NCBI GenBank assembly: GCA_947589075.1
Contig: CANQBS010000019.1
Span: 1 to 39,651, forward strand
Direction of reading: 5' to 3'
DNA: 39,651 bases
Source of the DNA: an uncultured Acetatifactor sp.
Lineage (GTDB): Bacteria > Bacillota > Clostridia > Lachnospirales > Lachnospiraceae
Under the pieces are notes generated by a model, which saw nothing but the letters and a program-made list of their open reading frames with translations, ran no database searches and was not told the origin of the DNA. The position numbers were made by a program, and so were the translations under genes. This document shows positions 8,151 to 20,054 of this stretch, one piece after another. Each line of letters starts with the position of its first letter. Position 1 is the stretch's first letter.

Positions 8151-10535
8151 ATGAACGAAAAAGTATTACACACACTGGAATATGACAAGATCATCCGCAT
8201 GCTCACGGAAAAGGCGGATTCTGCTCCGGGCAAAAGGCTTTGTCAGGAGCTGGTTCCTTCCACCGATATAGAAGAGATTCAGGCTGCCCAGGCTCAGACC
8301 AGGGACGGCTTAAGCCGTTTGTTTAAAAAGGGAACCACCAGCTTCGGGGGAAACCAGGACATCGGCTATTCCCTGCGCTCCCTGGAGGTTGGAAGCACCC
8401 TGTCCATACCGGAGCTGATGAAGATTTCCCAGCTGTTGAACAATGTGAACCGCATCAAAACCTACGGAAAAAAAGAACGGGAGGAGATTCCTTCCGACAG
8501 TCTGGAGGAATATTTTGAACAGCTGAGTCCCCTGACTCTTCTGGCAAACGAGATCGACAGATGTATCCTTTCCGAAGATGAAATCGCGGACGACGCCAGC
8601 CCAAAGCTAAAGAGCATCCGCCGCAATATGCAGATCACCAATGAAAAAATCCGCAACCAGCTGAATTCCATGCTGAACGGCTCTACCAGAACCTATCTGC
8701 AGGACGCTGTCATCACCATGCGCAACAATCGGTACTGCATTCCGGTGAAGGCGGAGTATAAAAGCCAGGTCACAGGCATGGTTCACGACCAGTCCTCCAC
8801 CGGCTCCACCTTTTTTATTGAACCCGCCGCGGTGGTAAGCCTGAATAACCATTTGAGAGAACTGGAAATCGAAGAGAAGAAGGAGATCGAGGCGATCCTC
8901 GCCGGTCTCAGCGCCCAGGCAGGCGCCCATATCAGAGAGCTTTCCGACAACCAGAAGTGCATGACCCGCCTGGACTTTGTATTTGCAAAATCCAAGCTGG
9001 CCTTAGAGCAGAACGCCACGGAGCCTATTTTTAACGACGATCACTACATCAACATCCGAAAGGGACGTCACCCCCTTTTAGAGAAAAAGAAGGTGGTTCC
9101 CATCGATATCCACCTGGGAAAGGATTTTGACCTTCTGGTCATCACCGGACCCAATACCGGAGGCAAGACCGTCTCCTTAAAAACTGTGGGACTGCTCACC
9201 CTGATGGGACAGGCAGGTCTTCATATTCCCGCCCTGGACCGCTCCGAGCTTTCCATTTTCACAGAGGTTTTCGCGGACATCGGGGATGAACAGAGCATTG
9301 AGCAGAGTTTATCCACATTTTCCTCCCATATGACCAGCATTGTCCACATTTTAGCCCATGCGGATGGGGATTCCCTGTGCCTGTTCGACGAACTGGGAGC
9401 GGGAACGGATCCTACGGAGGGCGCGGCTCTGGCTATCGCCATCCTGAATTACCTGCACGACCGGGGCATCCGGACCATGGCCACCACCCACTACAGCGAG
9501 CTGAAGATTTACGCTCTTTCCACTTCCTTTGTGGAAAACGCCTGCTGCGAATTCAATGTAGACACCCTGCAGCCCACCTACCGCCTGCTCATCGGCATTC
9601 CTGGCAAGAGCAACGCTTTTGCCATTTCCTCCAAGCTGGGTCTCTCCGACGAGATCATCCAGGCGGCAAGGGAGCAGATCAGCAAAGAGGACGAAAGCTT
9701 TGAAGATGTGATCTCCGACCTGGAGATGAGGAGAGTCGCCATCGAAAAGGAACGCCAGGAAATTGCCGCATATAAGGCGAATATCAAAAACCTTCAGGAT
9801 CAGCTCAAAAAGAAAAACGAAAAGATAGACCAGGCGAAGGACAAAATTCTTCGGGAAGCCAATGAAAGGGCGAGGGATATCCTGCAGGAAGCCAAAACCG
9901 TCGCAGACGAGACCATCCTGGATCTGCAGAAGGCAGGAACCGGGGCGGATATGAAGGAGCTGGAAAAGAAGCGCCAGAATCTTCGGGATAAAATATCCGA
10001 CAAGAACCAAAAGCTGGGACTTAAGAACGATCCAAAGAAAGATATTCCCAAAAATAAGGCTCTGGATCCTAAGAAGCTGAAAAAAGGGGACATGGTAAAG
10101 ATCCTCTCCATGGGTTTGAAGGGAACTGTCAGCTCCCTGCCGGACGCAAAGGGAAATCTTTTCGTACAGTGCGGGATCATACGATCCCAGACAAATGTGC
10201 GGGATCTTGTCCTCATTGACGAAGACAGCGTTTCCATTCCTTCCCTGGAGCACATCGGCACCGGAAGCCTGAAAATGTCAAAGACCATGACCCTTTCCAC
10301 CGAGCTGAATCTTCTGGGAAAGACTGTGGACGAAGCCCTTTCCGAGCTGGATAAATACCTGGATGACGCTTACCTGGCCCACATGCCCAGCGTCCGCATT
10401 GTGCACGGAAAAGGTACCGGCGCCCTAAGGAACGCCGTCCACGGACATTTAAAGAGACTGAAATACGTAAAGGAATTCCGCCTGGGAGAATTCGGCGAAG
10501 GCGACGCCGGAGTGACCATCGTAACATTTAAATAA
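8151..10535 (+). CDS. mutS2: MutS2 family ATPase/endonuclease
   Basis: The 794-residue protein has the MutS core and clamp regions, an ABC-type ATPase with Walker A TGPNTGGKTVSLKT and Walker B LCLFDELGAGTDP, a long charged coiled coil, and a C-terminal Smr domain ending in HGKGTGALRNAVHGHLKRL. MutS2 lacks the mismatch-reading domain of MutS; family members act on branched DNA and, in Bacillus, on collided ribosomes. In the Smr domain the usual LDLRG motif reads LNLLG. The start has GAGGA 5 bp upstream. Its stop is 22 bp from the response regulator, suggesting read-through. It is transcribed against replication. Confidence 0.95.
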   Translation: MNEKVLHTLEYDKIIRMLTEKADSAPGKRLCQELVPSTDIEEIQAAQAQTRDGLSRLFKKGTTSFGGNQDIGYSLRSLEVGSTLSIPELMKISQLLNNVNRIKTYGKKEREEIPSDSLEEYFEQLSPLTLLANEIDRCILSEDEIADDASPKLKSIRRNMQITNEKIRNQLNSMLNGSTRTYLQDAVITMRNNRYCIPVKAEYKSQVTGMVHDQSSTGSTFFIEPAAVVSLNNHLRELEIEEKKEIEAILAGLSAQAGAHIRELSDNQKCMTRLDFVFAKSKLALEQNATEPIFNDDHYINIRKGRHPLLEKKKVVPIDIHLGKDFDLLVITGPNTGGKTVSLKTVGLLTLMGQAGLHIPALDRSELSIFTEVFADIGDEQSIEQSLSTFSSHMTSIVHILAHADGDSLCLFDELGAGTDPTEGAALAIAILNYLHDRGIRTMATTHYSELKIYALSTSFVENACCEFNVDTLQPTYRLLIGIPGKSNAFAISSKLGLSDEIIQAAREQISKEDESFEDVISDLEMRRVAIEKERQEIAAYKANIKNLQDQLKKKNEKIDQAKDKILREANERARDILQEAKTVADETILDLQKAGTGADMKELEKKRQNLRDKISDKNQKLGLKNDPKKDIPKNKALDPKKLKKGDMVKILSMGLKGTVSSLPDAKGNLFVQCGIIRSQTNVRDLVLIDEDSVSIPSLEHIGTGSLKMSKTMTLSTELNLLGKTVDEALSELDKYLDDAYLAHMPSVRIVHGKGTGALRNAVHGHLKRLKYVKEFRLGEFGEGDAGVTIVTFK

Positions 10536-10557
10536 CCGAAAAGAAAGGAAACCAAAT

Positions 10558-11256
10558 ATGGTAAACCGACAGAAAATTTTGATCGTTGATGATGACAACA
10601 ACATTGCGGAGCTGATCTCCCTTTATCTGACCAAGGAATGCTTTGAGACTCTGATCGTAAATGACGGGGAATCCGTGATGGGAGCGATTTCCTCCTTTTC
10701 CCCCAATCTGATTCTTCTGGATCTGATGCTCCCCGGCATGGACGGCTATCAGGTCTGCAGAGAGGTGCGGATGAAATATTCTATCCCCATCATCATGCTT
10801 TCCGCAAAGGGCGAAGTGTTCGATAAAGTGCTGGGGCTGGAGCTGGGAGCAGACGATTATATAGAAAAGCCTTTCGACTCCAAGGAGCTGGTGGCAAGGG
10901 TGAAGGCCGTTCTGCGCCGGTATAAGCCTGCGGCCGCAGCTTCCCAGTCCTCCAGGGAAAAATGTGTGGAATATCAGGATCTGACGGTAAATCTCACCAA
11001 TTATTCCGTCACCTACCTGGGATCCAAGGTGGAAATGCCTCCCAAAGAGCTTGAGCTTCTGTATTTCCTGGCTGCTTCCCCCAACCATGTCTTTACAAGG
11101 GAACAGCTTCTGGATCAGATTTGGGGCTATGAATACATCGGAGATACCAGGACTGTGGACGTCCATATCAAGCGTCTTCGGGAAAAGATCAAGGATCACG
11201 CCAATTGGAAGATCTCTACAATCTGGGGAATCGGATATAAATTTGAGGTAAGATAA
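10558..11256 (+). CDS. OmpR/PhoB-family response regulator
   Basis: The 232-residue regulator has an intact receiver domain: acidic cluster Asp11-Asp13, phosphorylation site Asp55 (LLDLMLPGMDG), Ser82 and Lys104 (EKPFD). A winged-helix DNA-binding domain follows (about 130-230, with FTREQLLDQIWGYEYIGDTRTVDVHI). AAAGGAAACC precedes the ATG. The stop shares one base with the next gene's start (TAATG), so the pair is translationally coupled to its kinase. The regulon cannot be predicted. Confidence 0.93.
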   Translation: MVNRQKILIVDDDNNIAELISLYLTKECFETLIVNDGESVMGAISSFSPNLILLDLMLPGMDGYQVCREVRMKYSIPIIMLSAKGEVFDKVLGLELGADDYIEKPFDSKELVARVKAVLRRYKPAAAASQSSREKCVEYQDLTVNLTNYSVTYLGSKVEMPPKELELLYFLAASPNHVFTREQLLDQIWGYEYIGDTRTVDVHIKRLREKIKDHANWKISTIWGIGYKFEVR

Positions 11257-12686
11257 TGAGAAGGACCCTTTATTTAAAATTCATCCTGGCGTATGTCATA
11301 TTCGGCATTTTCGGATTTGTGACCATCACCACCCTGGTACCGAACCTGACAAGGGACCGGCTGATCCGGGAAAAAGCCAACGACCTTTATTCCGAAGCAA
11401 CCCTGATCGCCAACACCTATGCCAGCGGGCTGTATTCCAGCGAGACCACCCTGGAAACCGTAAAGACACAGATGGACGCCCTGGCAATTTATATGAATTC
11501 CATTATCCGCATCATCAATCCTTCCGGCAGGCTTGTGATGGATACCAGCAGACCCTTAAATGTGGACGATGTGGAGATGATCGAAAATTTCGATTCCACC
11601 ATAACGGGCAGTTCCTATTACATTGTGGATAATTTTTTCGGAAGCTTTGATACTGATGTTCTGAGCGTTATAGCACCTATCAACAATGAATATGTGATAA
11701 AGGGTTACGTGATCATTCATTACGGACTGGACAAAATTGAACAGTCCACCAACGGACTCCTTTCCATTTCCTATATCACTCTGATCACTCTGCTGATGCT
11801 TTCCGTGATCATCCTCATCTTTTTTACGGAAATGGTATATGTTCCTTTAAGGAGGATCACAAAGGCGACAGAACAATACGCCGCCGGCAATATGAAATAC
11901 GAACTGCAGGTCGACAGCGACGACGAGATCGGCTATCTGGCTGCCTGTCTGAATTTCATGTCCAGTGAGATCGCCAGGACGGAAGACGACCAGAAAAAAT
12001 TTGTTGCCAATGTTTCTCACGATTTCCGTTCTCCCCTGACCTCCATCAAGGGTTATCTGGAGGCCATGCTGGACGGCACGATTCCACCGGAAATGCATGA
12101 AAAATATCTGAAGATCGTTTTAAACGAGACGGAACGCCTTACAAAGCTGACCAACAGCCTTCTGACCCTGAATAACCTGAACATTAAAGGGATGCTGCTG
12201 CAGATGACGGATTTCGATATCAATCAGGTCATCCGCTCCACCGCGGCTTCCTTCGAGGGAACCTGCCTGAATAAATCCATTTCCATCGAGCTTCTCTTAA
12301 CAGGAGACGTCCTTTACGTCCATGCGGATATGGATAAAATACAGCAGGTATTATACAACCTGATTGACAACGCCATAAAATTCAGCCATAATAATTCCTC
12401 TATCCTGCTGGAAACCTCGGAAAAAAAGAACAAAATCTTCGTATCCGTGAAGGACACGGGAATCGGCATTCCAAAGGACGACCAGAAGCTGATCTGGGAA
12501 AGATTTTACAAGTCCGATTCCTCCCGGGGCAAGGATAAGAAGGGAACCGGCCTGGGTCTTTCCATTGTAAAGGAGATCATAACGGCTCATGGCGAACATA
12601 TCAACGTGATCAGCACTCAGGGTGTAGGGAGCGAATTTATCTTTTCTCTGCAGAAATCTGGCAAAAATGACGTGGTAGTTGATTAA
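11256..12686 (+). CDS. Membrane sensor histidine kinase
   Basis: The 476-residue kinase has two membrane helices (about 8-28 and 169-191) enclosing an outside sensor region of about 140 residues. HAMP (about 192-245) and HisKA with the phospho-acceptor His255 (NVSHDFRSPLTSIKGY) follow, then a HATPase domain with Asn372 (NLIDNAIKFS), DTGIGIP and GTGLGLSIVKEI. All catalytic boxes are intact. It is the partner of the preceding response regulator. The sensor region has no motif I recognise; two-helix kinases of this build often sense envelope state. Transcription ends at a strong hairpin at 12770-12808. Confidence 0.93.
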   Translation: MRRTLYLKFILAYVIFGIFGFVTITTLVPNLTRDRLIREKANDLYSEATLIANTYASGLYSSETTLETVKTQMDALAIYMNSIIRIINPSGRLVMDTSRPLNVDDVEMIENFDSTITGSSYYIVDNFFGSFDTDVLSVIAPINNEYVIKGYVIIHYGLDKIEQSTNGLLSISYITLITLLMLSVIILIFFTEMVYVPLRRITKATEQYAAGNMKYELQVDSDDEIGYLAACLNFMSSEIARTEDDQKKFVANVSHDFRSPLTSIKGYLEAMLDGTIPPEMHEKYLKIVLNETERLTKLTNSLLTLNNLNIKGMLLQMTDFDINQVIRSTAASFEGTCLNKSISIELLLTGDVLYVHADMDKIQQVLYNLIDNAIKFSHNNSSILLETSEKKNKIFVSVKDTGIGIPKDDQKLIWERFYKSDSSRGKDKKGTGLGLSIVKEIITAHGEHINVISTQGVGSEFIFSLQKSGKNDVVVD

Positions 12687-12769
12687 AAATTAATGAAAAA
12701 ATGGAAACCCAGTTTGGAGAGATCGGCTGATAAGCCCGTAAAAATAGAAACGTAAAATAGAAAAAAGAG

Positions 12770-12808
12770 AAGTACCTGGACTGATCTGTTAATCCAGGTA
12801 CTTTTTTT
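12770..12808. terminator. Bidirectional terminator between the kinase gene and the 12789-13544 gene
   Basis: An 11-bp perfect stem, AAGTACCTGGA/TCCAGGTACTT, has a 12-base loop and is followed by seven T's. In the other direction the downstream bases are CTCTTTTTT. It serves the two convergent genes and overlaps the last codons of the minus-strand one. Confidence 0.9.
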
Positions 12809-13544
12809 GCAGCTGATAAAGATAAAAGTTACCTTTTTTTCCTGTTCTTTCAATGATTTCCATATAATACAGGATATTCAGAACCACGCCCGCAAGTCCC
12901 TGGGAAATATGGGCGGCTTTTGCAAAATCTTTGGTGGTAAAGGTTTCCTCCAGAGAAATCGGTACAAACTGCAGGTAATCCTCCGGACGTTCGATCACCG
13001 CTACCTCTGTCAGACAAAGAGGAATTCTGTCATAGCGGCTGGAGCCTTTTTTCTTATCTCTGCTCCAGCCGTTCAATAGTCTGTATTCCTCCACATCCAT
13101 CATGGCGATCTGAATCTTCAGATTAGGATGTTTCAGAAACATTTTGATCTTATACAATTCAGGAAAGGCATCATAAGGGCTTCCCTTTTTAGGGGATCTG
13201 CGCTTAACGCTCAGTTCCCCGGTTTCCTCATCCACCCAGATCAGCCACTTCTGTTTGGGGACAGGGTGCACAATGGTTACCGGATAAAGGGGCAAAAAAG
13301 CAGTCAGCTTATCCCTCAATCTGTTCATCTGCCTGGTTTGAATTTCAATGATCTCCCTGCCGTTGTAGATATCCGCCACATAATTTTCAATCGGAATTTC
13401 CTGCTTGTCCTCATCAGGTTCATAAAAATTTTTAAAGATGGCATGAACCGATTTTTCACCGTAGGTTCCGATTCCAAATCTCTGTCTGTCTACTCCTACA
13501 ACCTTTTTTCTGGCTTCTTCAAACCTCTCTTCTGCCCTTTCCAA
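12789..13544 (-). CDS. Conserved-looking protein with possible nuclease-like N-domain and winged-helix C-domain
   Basis: I cannot name this 251-residue protein. Around residues 30-70 it has a Glu30 helix, then VADIYNGREIIEIQTRQ with Asp58 and Glu67-x-Gln69. That spacing recalls the PD-(D/E)xK nuclease fold, a suggestion only. Residues about 205-250 (TTKDFAKAAHISQGLAGVVL, then a hydrophobic strand pair) look like a winged helix. The only in-frame start after a stop is TTG, with a weak ribosome binding site. It lies downstream of gyrA on the same strand, beyond a large hairpin, and converges on the kinase gene. DNA handling is plausible; nothing proves it. Confidence 0.75.
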   Translation of the reverse strand: MERAEERFEEARKKVVGVDRQRFGIGTYGEKSVHAIFKNFYEPDEDKQEIPIENYVADIYNGREIIEIQTRQMNRLRDKLTAFLPLYPVTIVHPVPKQKWLIWVDEETGELSVKRRSPKKGSPYDAFPELYKIKMFLKHPNLKIQIAMMDVEEYRLLNGWSRDKKKGSSRYDRIPLCLTEVAVIERPEDYLQFVPISLEETFTTKDFAKAAHISQGLAGVVLNILYYMEIIERTGKKGNFYLYQLQKKYLD

Positions 13545-13609
13545 CCCTGCTTATTCCAACCTTACCTCTTCTTCATCCTGTGTGTCTTATCCGCCGACTC
13601 ATTATTTTC

Positions 13610-13662
13610 GTAACAATTCAGCCAGCCGAATCTATTCGGCTTGGACGCGGCTGAACTGTTAC
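13610..13662 (-). terminator. Large two-part hairpin directly after gyrA
   Basis: GTAACAATTCAGCC (13610-13623) pairs with GGCTGAACTGTTAC (13649-13662) with one mismatch, and within it AGCCGAAT pairs with ATTCGGCT. It begins the base after the gyrA stop. No clear T-run follows on the minus strand, so it may stabilise the mRNA end or terminate weakly. Confidence 0.6.
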
Positions 13663-16248
13663 TTATTTTCTAATCATTTCCTCATCTACCATATCATCCA
13701 TGTCCCTGGCGTCCGCATCATTCTCCGAATCAGGCTCCCCATTTTCGTCAGACCCATCCAGTTCCACCTGCACGGTAGGGATCCTCTCCCTTACTTTGGC
13801 GACCTTCGCCACAGTAACGCCCCTTTCCAGGTTGATCATCTTGACACCGGAGGTGATCCTGCCAAGCTCCGAGATATCCTGAGCTCGAAGCTGTATGATG
13901 ATTCCTTCCGTAGTGATCATCATCACCTCATGATCGTCGTTGACGGCCTTTACGCCCACCAGATTTCCGGTTTTTTCAGTGATCCTGTAACACTTGACGC
14001 CCTTGCCGCCCCGGTGCTGGATGGAAAACTCTTCCATGCTGGTCCGTTTTCCCATACCGTTTTCTGACACGAACAGCAGATCCTTTCCCTGGGTCTGCAG
14101 CTGCATTCCCACAACTTCGTCGTCCTCATCCAGATCCATACCAATAACGCCCATGGAATCCCTGCCGGTAGCCCTTACGTCAGTTTCCTTAAACCGGATG
14201 CACATACCTTTTTTCGTTACCAGGAAAATATCGCTGTTTTCATCCGTAGTTTTTACTTCGATCAGCTCGTCGTCTTCTCTAAGCTTAATGGCTGTAAGAC
14301 CCTTTTTCCGGATATTGCTGTATTCTGAAAGAGAAGTTTTCTTCACAATGCCGCTCTTCGTTACCATAAATAGATTGCGGTAACTGTCATATTCCCTGAT
14401 GGGAATCATGGCTGTGATCTTTTCCTCCGGAAGAAGCTCCAGGAGATTAACAATGGCAGTTCCCCTGGAAGTCCTGCTGGCTTCAGGAATTTCATACGCC
14501 TTAATTCTGTACACCCTTCCCCGGTTGGTAAAGAAGTTTACATAATGATGGGTATCCATCATCAGAAGATTTTCGATCACATCGTCTTCTATGGTCTGCA
14601 TTCCCTTGATACCCTTGCCGCCTCTGTTCTGAGCCTTGAAATTGTCCACAGTCATGCGCTTGATATATCCGAGGCTGGTCATGGCGATCACAGTATTTTC
14701 CCGGGGGATCATATCCTCCAGAGGAATATCGTCTGTTTCATCATATCCGATCTTACTTCTTCTGTCGTCCCCATATTTTTCCGCAATGATCAGAATCTCT
14801 TCTTTAATGACCCCTAACAGAAGCTTTTCATCCGCGAGAATCGCCCTTAATTCCTGAATTCTGATCAAAAGCTCCCTATGTTCGTTTTCCAGACGTTCTC
14901 TTTCCAGTCCTGTTAAAGACCTCAGACGCATATCCACAATAGCCTGAGCCTGAGCGTCCGTAAATTCAAACCGTCCGATCAGCCTTTCCTTGGCGATCTG
15001 CGTATTCTGGCTGCTTCTGATGATATCGATCACTTCATCGATATAGTCCAAAGCTTTCAAAAGACCCTGTAAAATATGATCCCGTTCTTCAGCCTTATTC
15101 AGATCATATCTGGTTCTTCTGGTAACCACATCCTCCTGATGGGCTATATAATGCTTGAGCATATCTAACAGGTTCAGTATCTTCGGCTCGTTGTTCACCA
15201 GGGCAAGCATAATAACGCCGAAGGTATCCTGAAGCTGGGTATGCTTATACAGCTGATTTAAAATAACGTTGGCATTCACGTCCCGGCGCAGCTCGATAAC
15301 GACCCTGACACCCTCTCTGTTGGACTCATCCCTGATCTCCGTAATGCCGTCGATCCTTTTCGCCTTCACCAGATCCGCGATCTTTTTGATCAGATTCGCC
15401 TTATTTACCATATAAGGCAGTTCTGTAGCTACGATCTGGCTCTTTCCGTTGGGAAGAGTCTCTATATCCGTAACCGCCCGGACAATGATCTTGCCCCGGC
15501 CGGTGCGATAAGCCTCTTCGCTGCCCCTGGTTCCCAGGATCAGTCCGCCGGTGGGAAAATCAGGTGCTTTTACAATAGACAGAATCTCCTCTATGGAAGT
15601 GTCCCTGTCCTCCCGGATCCTGTTATCTATGATTTTTACCACGGCGTTTACGATCTCCCGGAGATTATGGGGAGGAATATTGGTGGCCATACCCACCGCA
15701 ATTCCCGTGGTGCCGTTTACAAGAAGATTGGGATAACGGCTGGGAAGCACAACTGGCTCCTTCTCCGTCTCGTCGAAGTTGGGTGAAAAATCAACGGTAT
15801 CCTTGTTGATGTCGGCAAGAAGCTCCATGGAAATCTTGCTCAGCCTTGCTTCTGTATAACGCATGGCCGCGGCGCCGTCTCCGTCCATGGAACCGAAATT
15901 TCCGTGACCGTCCACCAGAGGATATCTGGTATTCCATTCCTGCGCCATATTGACCAGGGCTCCGTAAATGGAGCTGTCTCCATGGGGATGATATTTACCC
16001 ATGGTATCTCCCACGATACGGGCGCTTTTTCGGTGAGGCTTATCCGGTCCGTTATTCAGCTCTATCATGGAGTACAGAACCCTTCTCTGCACGGGCTTTA
16101 ACCCGTCCCTCACATCCGGTAGCGCACGGGAAGCAATCACGCTCATGGCGTAATCGATATAAAAGGTTTCCATCCTTTCCTTTAAATCAACGACCTGTAC
16201 TTTATCTATTTCCTGTTCGTCCTTCATATCAAAAATATCGTCATTCAT
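13663..16248 (-). CDS. gyrA: DNA gyrase subunit A
   Basis: The 861-residue subunit breaks and rejoins DNA. The catalytic tyrosine is Tyr131 in [12 protein letters not shown]. The C-terminal DNA-wrapping propeller is present, with a GyrA-box-like QHRGGKG. In the quinolone-binding region ([10 protein letters not shown]) the serine equivalent to E. coli Ser83 is kept but the acidic Asp87 equivalent is Gly96. The C-tail is acidic. The start ATG has no close ribosome binding site; GGAAGG lies 15 bp upstream, and a second Met follows at residue 8. It lies downstream of gyrB, separated by a 125-bp gap largely filled by a 20-bp tandem repeat, and is probably co-transcribed. Confidence 0.97.
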   Translation of the reverse strand: MNDDIFDMKDEQEIDKVQVVDLKERMETFYIDYAMSVIASRALPDVRDGLKPVQRRVLYSMIELNNGPDKPHRKSARIVGDTMGKYHPHGDSSIYGALVNMAQEWNTRYPLVDGHGNFGSMDGDGAAAMRYTEARLSKISMELLADINKDTVDFSPNFDETEKEPVVLPSRYPNLLVNGTTGIAVGMATNIPPHNLREIVNAVVKIIDNRIREDRDTSIEEILSIVKAPDFPTGGLILGTRGSEEAYRTGRGKIIVRAVTDIETLPNGKSQIVATELPYMVNKANLIKKIADLVKAKRIDGITEIRDESNREGVRVVIELRRDVNANVILNQLYKHTQLQDTFGVIMLALVNNEPKILNLLDMLKHYIAHQEDVVTRRTRYDLNKAEERDHILQGLLKALDYIDEVIDIIRSSQNTQIAKERLIGRFEFTDAQAQAIVDMRLRSLTGLERERLENEHRELLIRIQELRAILADEKLLLGVIKEEILIIAEKYGDDRRSKIGYDETDDIPLEDMIPRENTVIAMTSLGYIKRMTVDNFKAQNRGGKGIKGMQTIEDDVIENLLMMDTHHYVNFFTNRGRVYRIKAYEIPEASRTSRGTAIVNLLELLPEEKITAMIPIREYDSYRNLFMVTKSGIVKKTSLSEYSNIRKKGLTAIKLREDDELIEVKTTDENSDIFLVTKKGMCIRFKETDVRATGRDSMGVIGMDLDEDDEVVGMQLQTQGKDLLFVSENGMGKRTSMEEFSIQHRGGKGVKCYRITEKTGNLVGVKAVNDDHEVMMITTEGIIIQLRAQDISELGRITSGVKMINLERGVTVAKVAKVRERIPTVQVELDGSDENGEPDSENDADARDMDDMVDEEMIRK

Positions 16249-16277
16249 AGTTGTATCAATTATCCTTCCGACTCCAG

Positions 16278-18599
<2,322 letters not shown>

Positions 18600-18647
18600 T
18601 CACGTATCCCTTTCTGCCCTGACGGTCTGCTTATTTTGTTCCATTAA

Positions 18648-19775
18648 CTATGATTCAAACGGCTCCTTAACAGGATCCTTCATATCCTCTTCGTTTACAC
18701 AGACAACCTTTCCTTCTTTTACCTGAAAGATCCTGTTGATCTGTATTCTGTTATTGACAAATTCCTCCAGACCCGTACAGGTGATGATGGTCTGTATATT
18801 TCCGATGCTGTTACAGAGAAGCTGCTGCCTGCCGCTGTCCAGCTCAGACAATACATCGTCCAACAAAAGAACGGGACTGTCCTTTGTCATATCTTCAACC
18901 ATTCTGATCTCTGAAAGCTTCAGAGAAAGAGCCGCCGTCCTTTGCTGACCCTGGGAAGCGAATTTTCTGGCGTCTACTCCATTGATGAGAAAAACAAAAT
19001 CATCCCTGTGGGGTCCTGCAGACGTGGTCTTCAGCTTAATATCCCTGTCTTTGCTGAAAAGAAGTCTTTTTTCAAAATCTTTTATCTCCACATCCGGTTC
19101 ATAACAAACCTGAAGTTCTTCCTTTTCGCCCGATAATTTCCAATGGATATCCTTTATGATCTCATTCAACTGCCTTACAAAATCTCTTCTTCTTTCGATC
19201 ACCTTAGAACCATAGTTTACCAGCTGCATGTCCCACACGCCCAGCATATCCTGGAGACCGGGATTAAAATACATATCCTTTAACAGCTTATTTCTCTGAT
19301 TGATGACCTTGTTATAATGATTTAAGTCATGAAGATACATCTGATCCAGCTGGCACAGTTCCATATCCACAAATCTTCTGCGCTCTGCGGGACCATTTTT
19401 TATGATTCCAAGATCCTCAGGCGAAAAAAACACAACATTACATAACCCAAGCAGATCAGCGGCTCTCTTTATTTTCTGACCGTCTATGGCAATTCCCTTG
19501 CTTCCGGTCATGCGAAGGTGCATATCCACCCTTGTCTCGACGCCGTCTCTTTCCACATAGGTTCTGATGTGTGCTTCTTCCTTTGAAAATTGAATGATCT
19601 CTCTGTCCTTGCTTCCTCTGTGGGATTTCGTGGTGGCAGCCAGATAAACTGCCTCCAATATGTTTGTCTTTCCCTGGGCGTTATCGCCGCACAGAATATT
19701 TACCCCTTTATCGAAAGAAATAGACAGAGAATCATAATTTCTGTAATCCGCCAGCTCCAAAGATTTTATGATCAT
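18648..19775 (-). CDS. recF: DNA repair/replication protein RecF
   Basis: The 375-residue SMC-like ATPase loads RecA at gaps. Walker A is GDNAQGKTNILEAVYLA, and the signature/Walker B region is FASQGQQRTAALSLKLSE followed by PVLLLDDVLSELD. Its ATG overlaps the stop of yaaA by 4 bp, so the two are translationally coupled. The C-terminal tail beyond about residue 360 is charged. Confidence 0.97.
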   Translation of the reverse strand: MIIKSLELADYRNYDSLSISFDKGVNILCGDNAQGKTNILEAVYLAATTKSHRGSKDREIIQFSKEEAHIRTYVERDGVETRVDMHLRMTGSKGIAIDGQKIKRAADLLGLCNVVFFSPEDLGIIKNGPAERRRFVDMELCQLDQMYLHDLNHYNKVINQRNKLLKDMYFNPGLQDMLGVWDMQLVNYGSKVIERRRDFVRQLNEIIKDIHWKLSGEKEELQVCYEPDVEIKDFEKRLLFSKDRDIKLKTTSAGPHRDDFVFLINGVDARKFASQGQQRTAALSLKLSEIRMVEDMTKDSPVLLLDDVLSELDSGRQQLLCNSIGNIQTIITCTGLEEFVNNRIQINRIFQVKEGKVVCVNEEDMKDPVKEPFES

Positions 19776-19990
19776 TGTGCACGACCTTCAACTAAAACTT
19801 TGTGGCCCTGAAACTCAAAAATATCTCCCACAACCACCTTTTTTCCTCTTTGTGTACATATTTCCCCGTTCAGCTTTACAAGACCGTTCTGTACGGCGAT
19901 CTTCGCATCCACACCTGAATCCGCCAGGCCTGACAGCTTCAGGGCCTGACCCAGCTTGATAAATTCATCTCTGATGGTTATTTTTTCCAT
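19772..19990 (-). CDS. yaaA: S4-domain RNA-binding protein YaaA
   Basis: This 72-residue protein is a single S4 domain (LGQALKLSGLADSGVDAKIA, then GLVKLNGEICTQRGKKV). It lies between dnaN and recF as in Bacillus and most Clostridia. S4 proteins bind structured RNA, and a link with ribosome assembly is usually assumed. It overlaps recF by 4 bp. Confidence 0.93.
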   Translation of the reverse strand: MEKITIRDEFIKLGQALKLSGLADSGVDAKIAVQNGLVKLNGEICTQRGKKVVVGDIFEFQGHKVLVEGRAQ

Positions 19991-20054
19991 TTTTACTTTT
20001 TTTATTCTCCCTGATCCATCAAATCCATTATAAAATTAAGATCAAATAGTTAAA

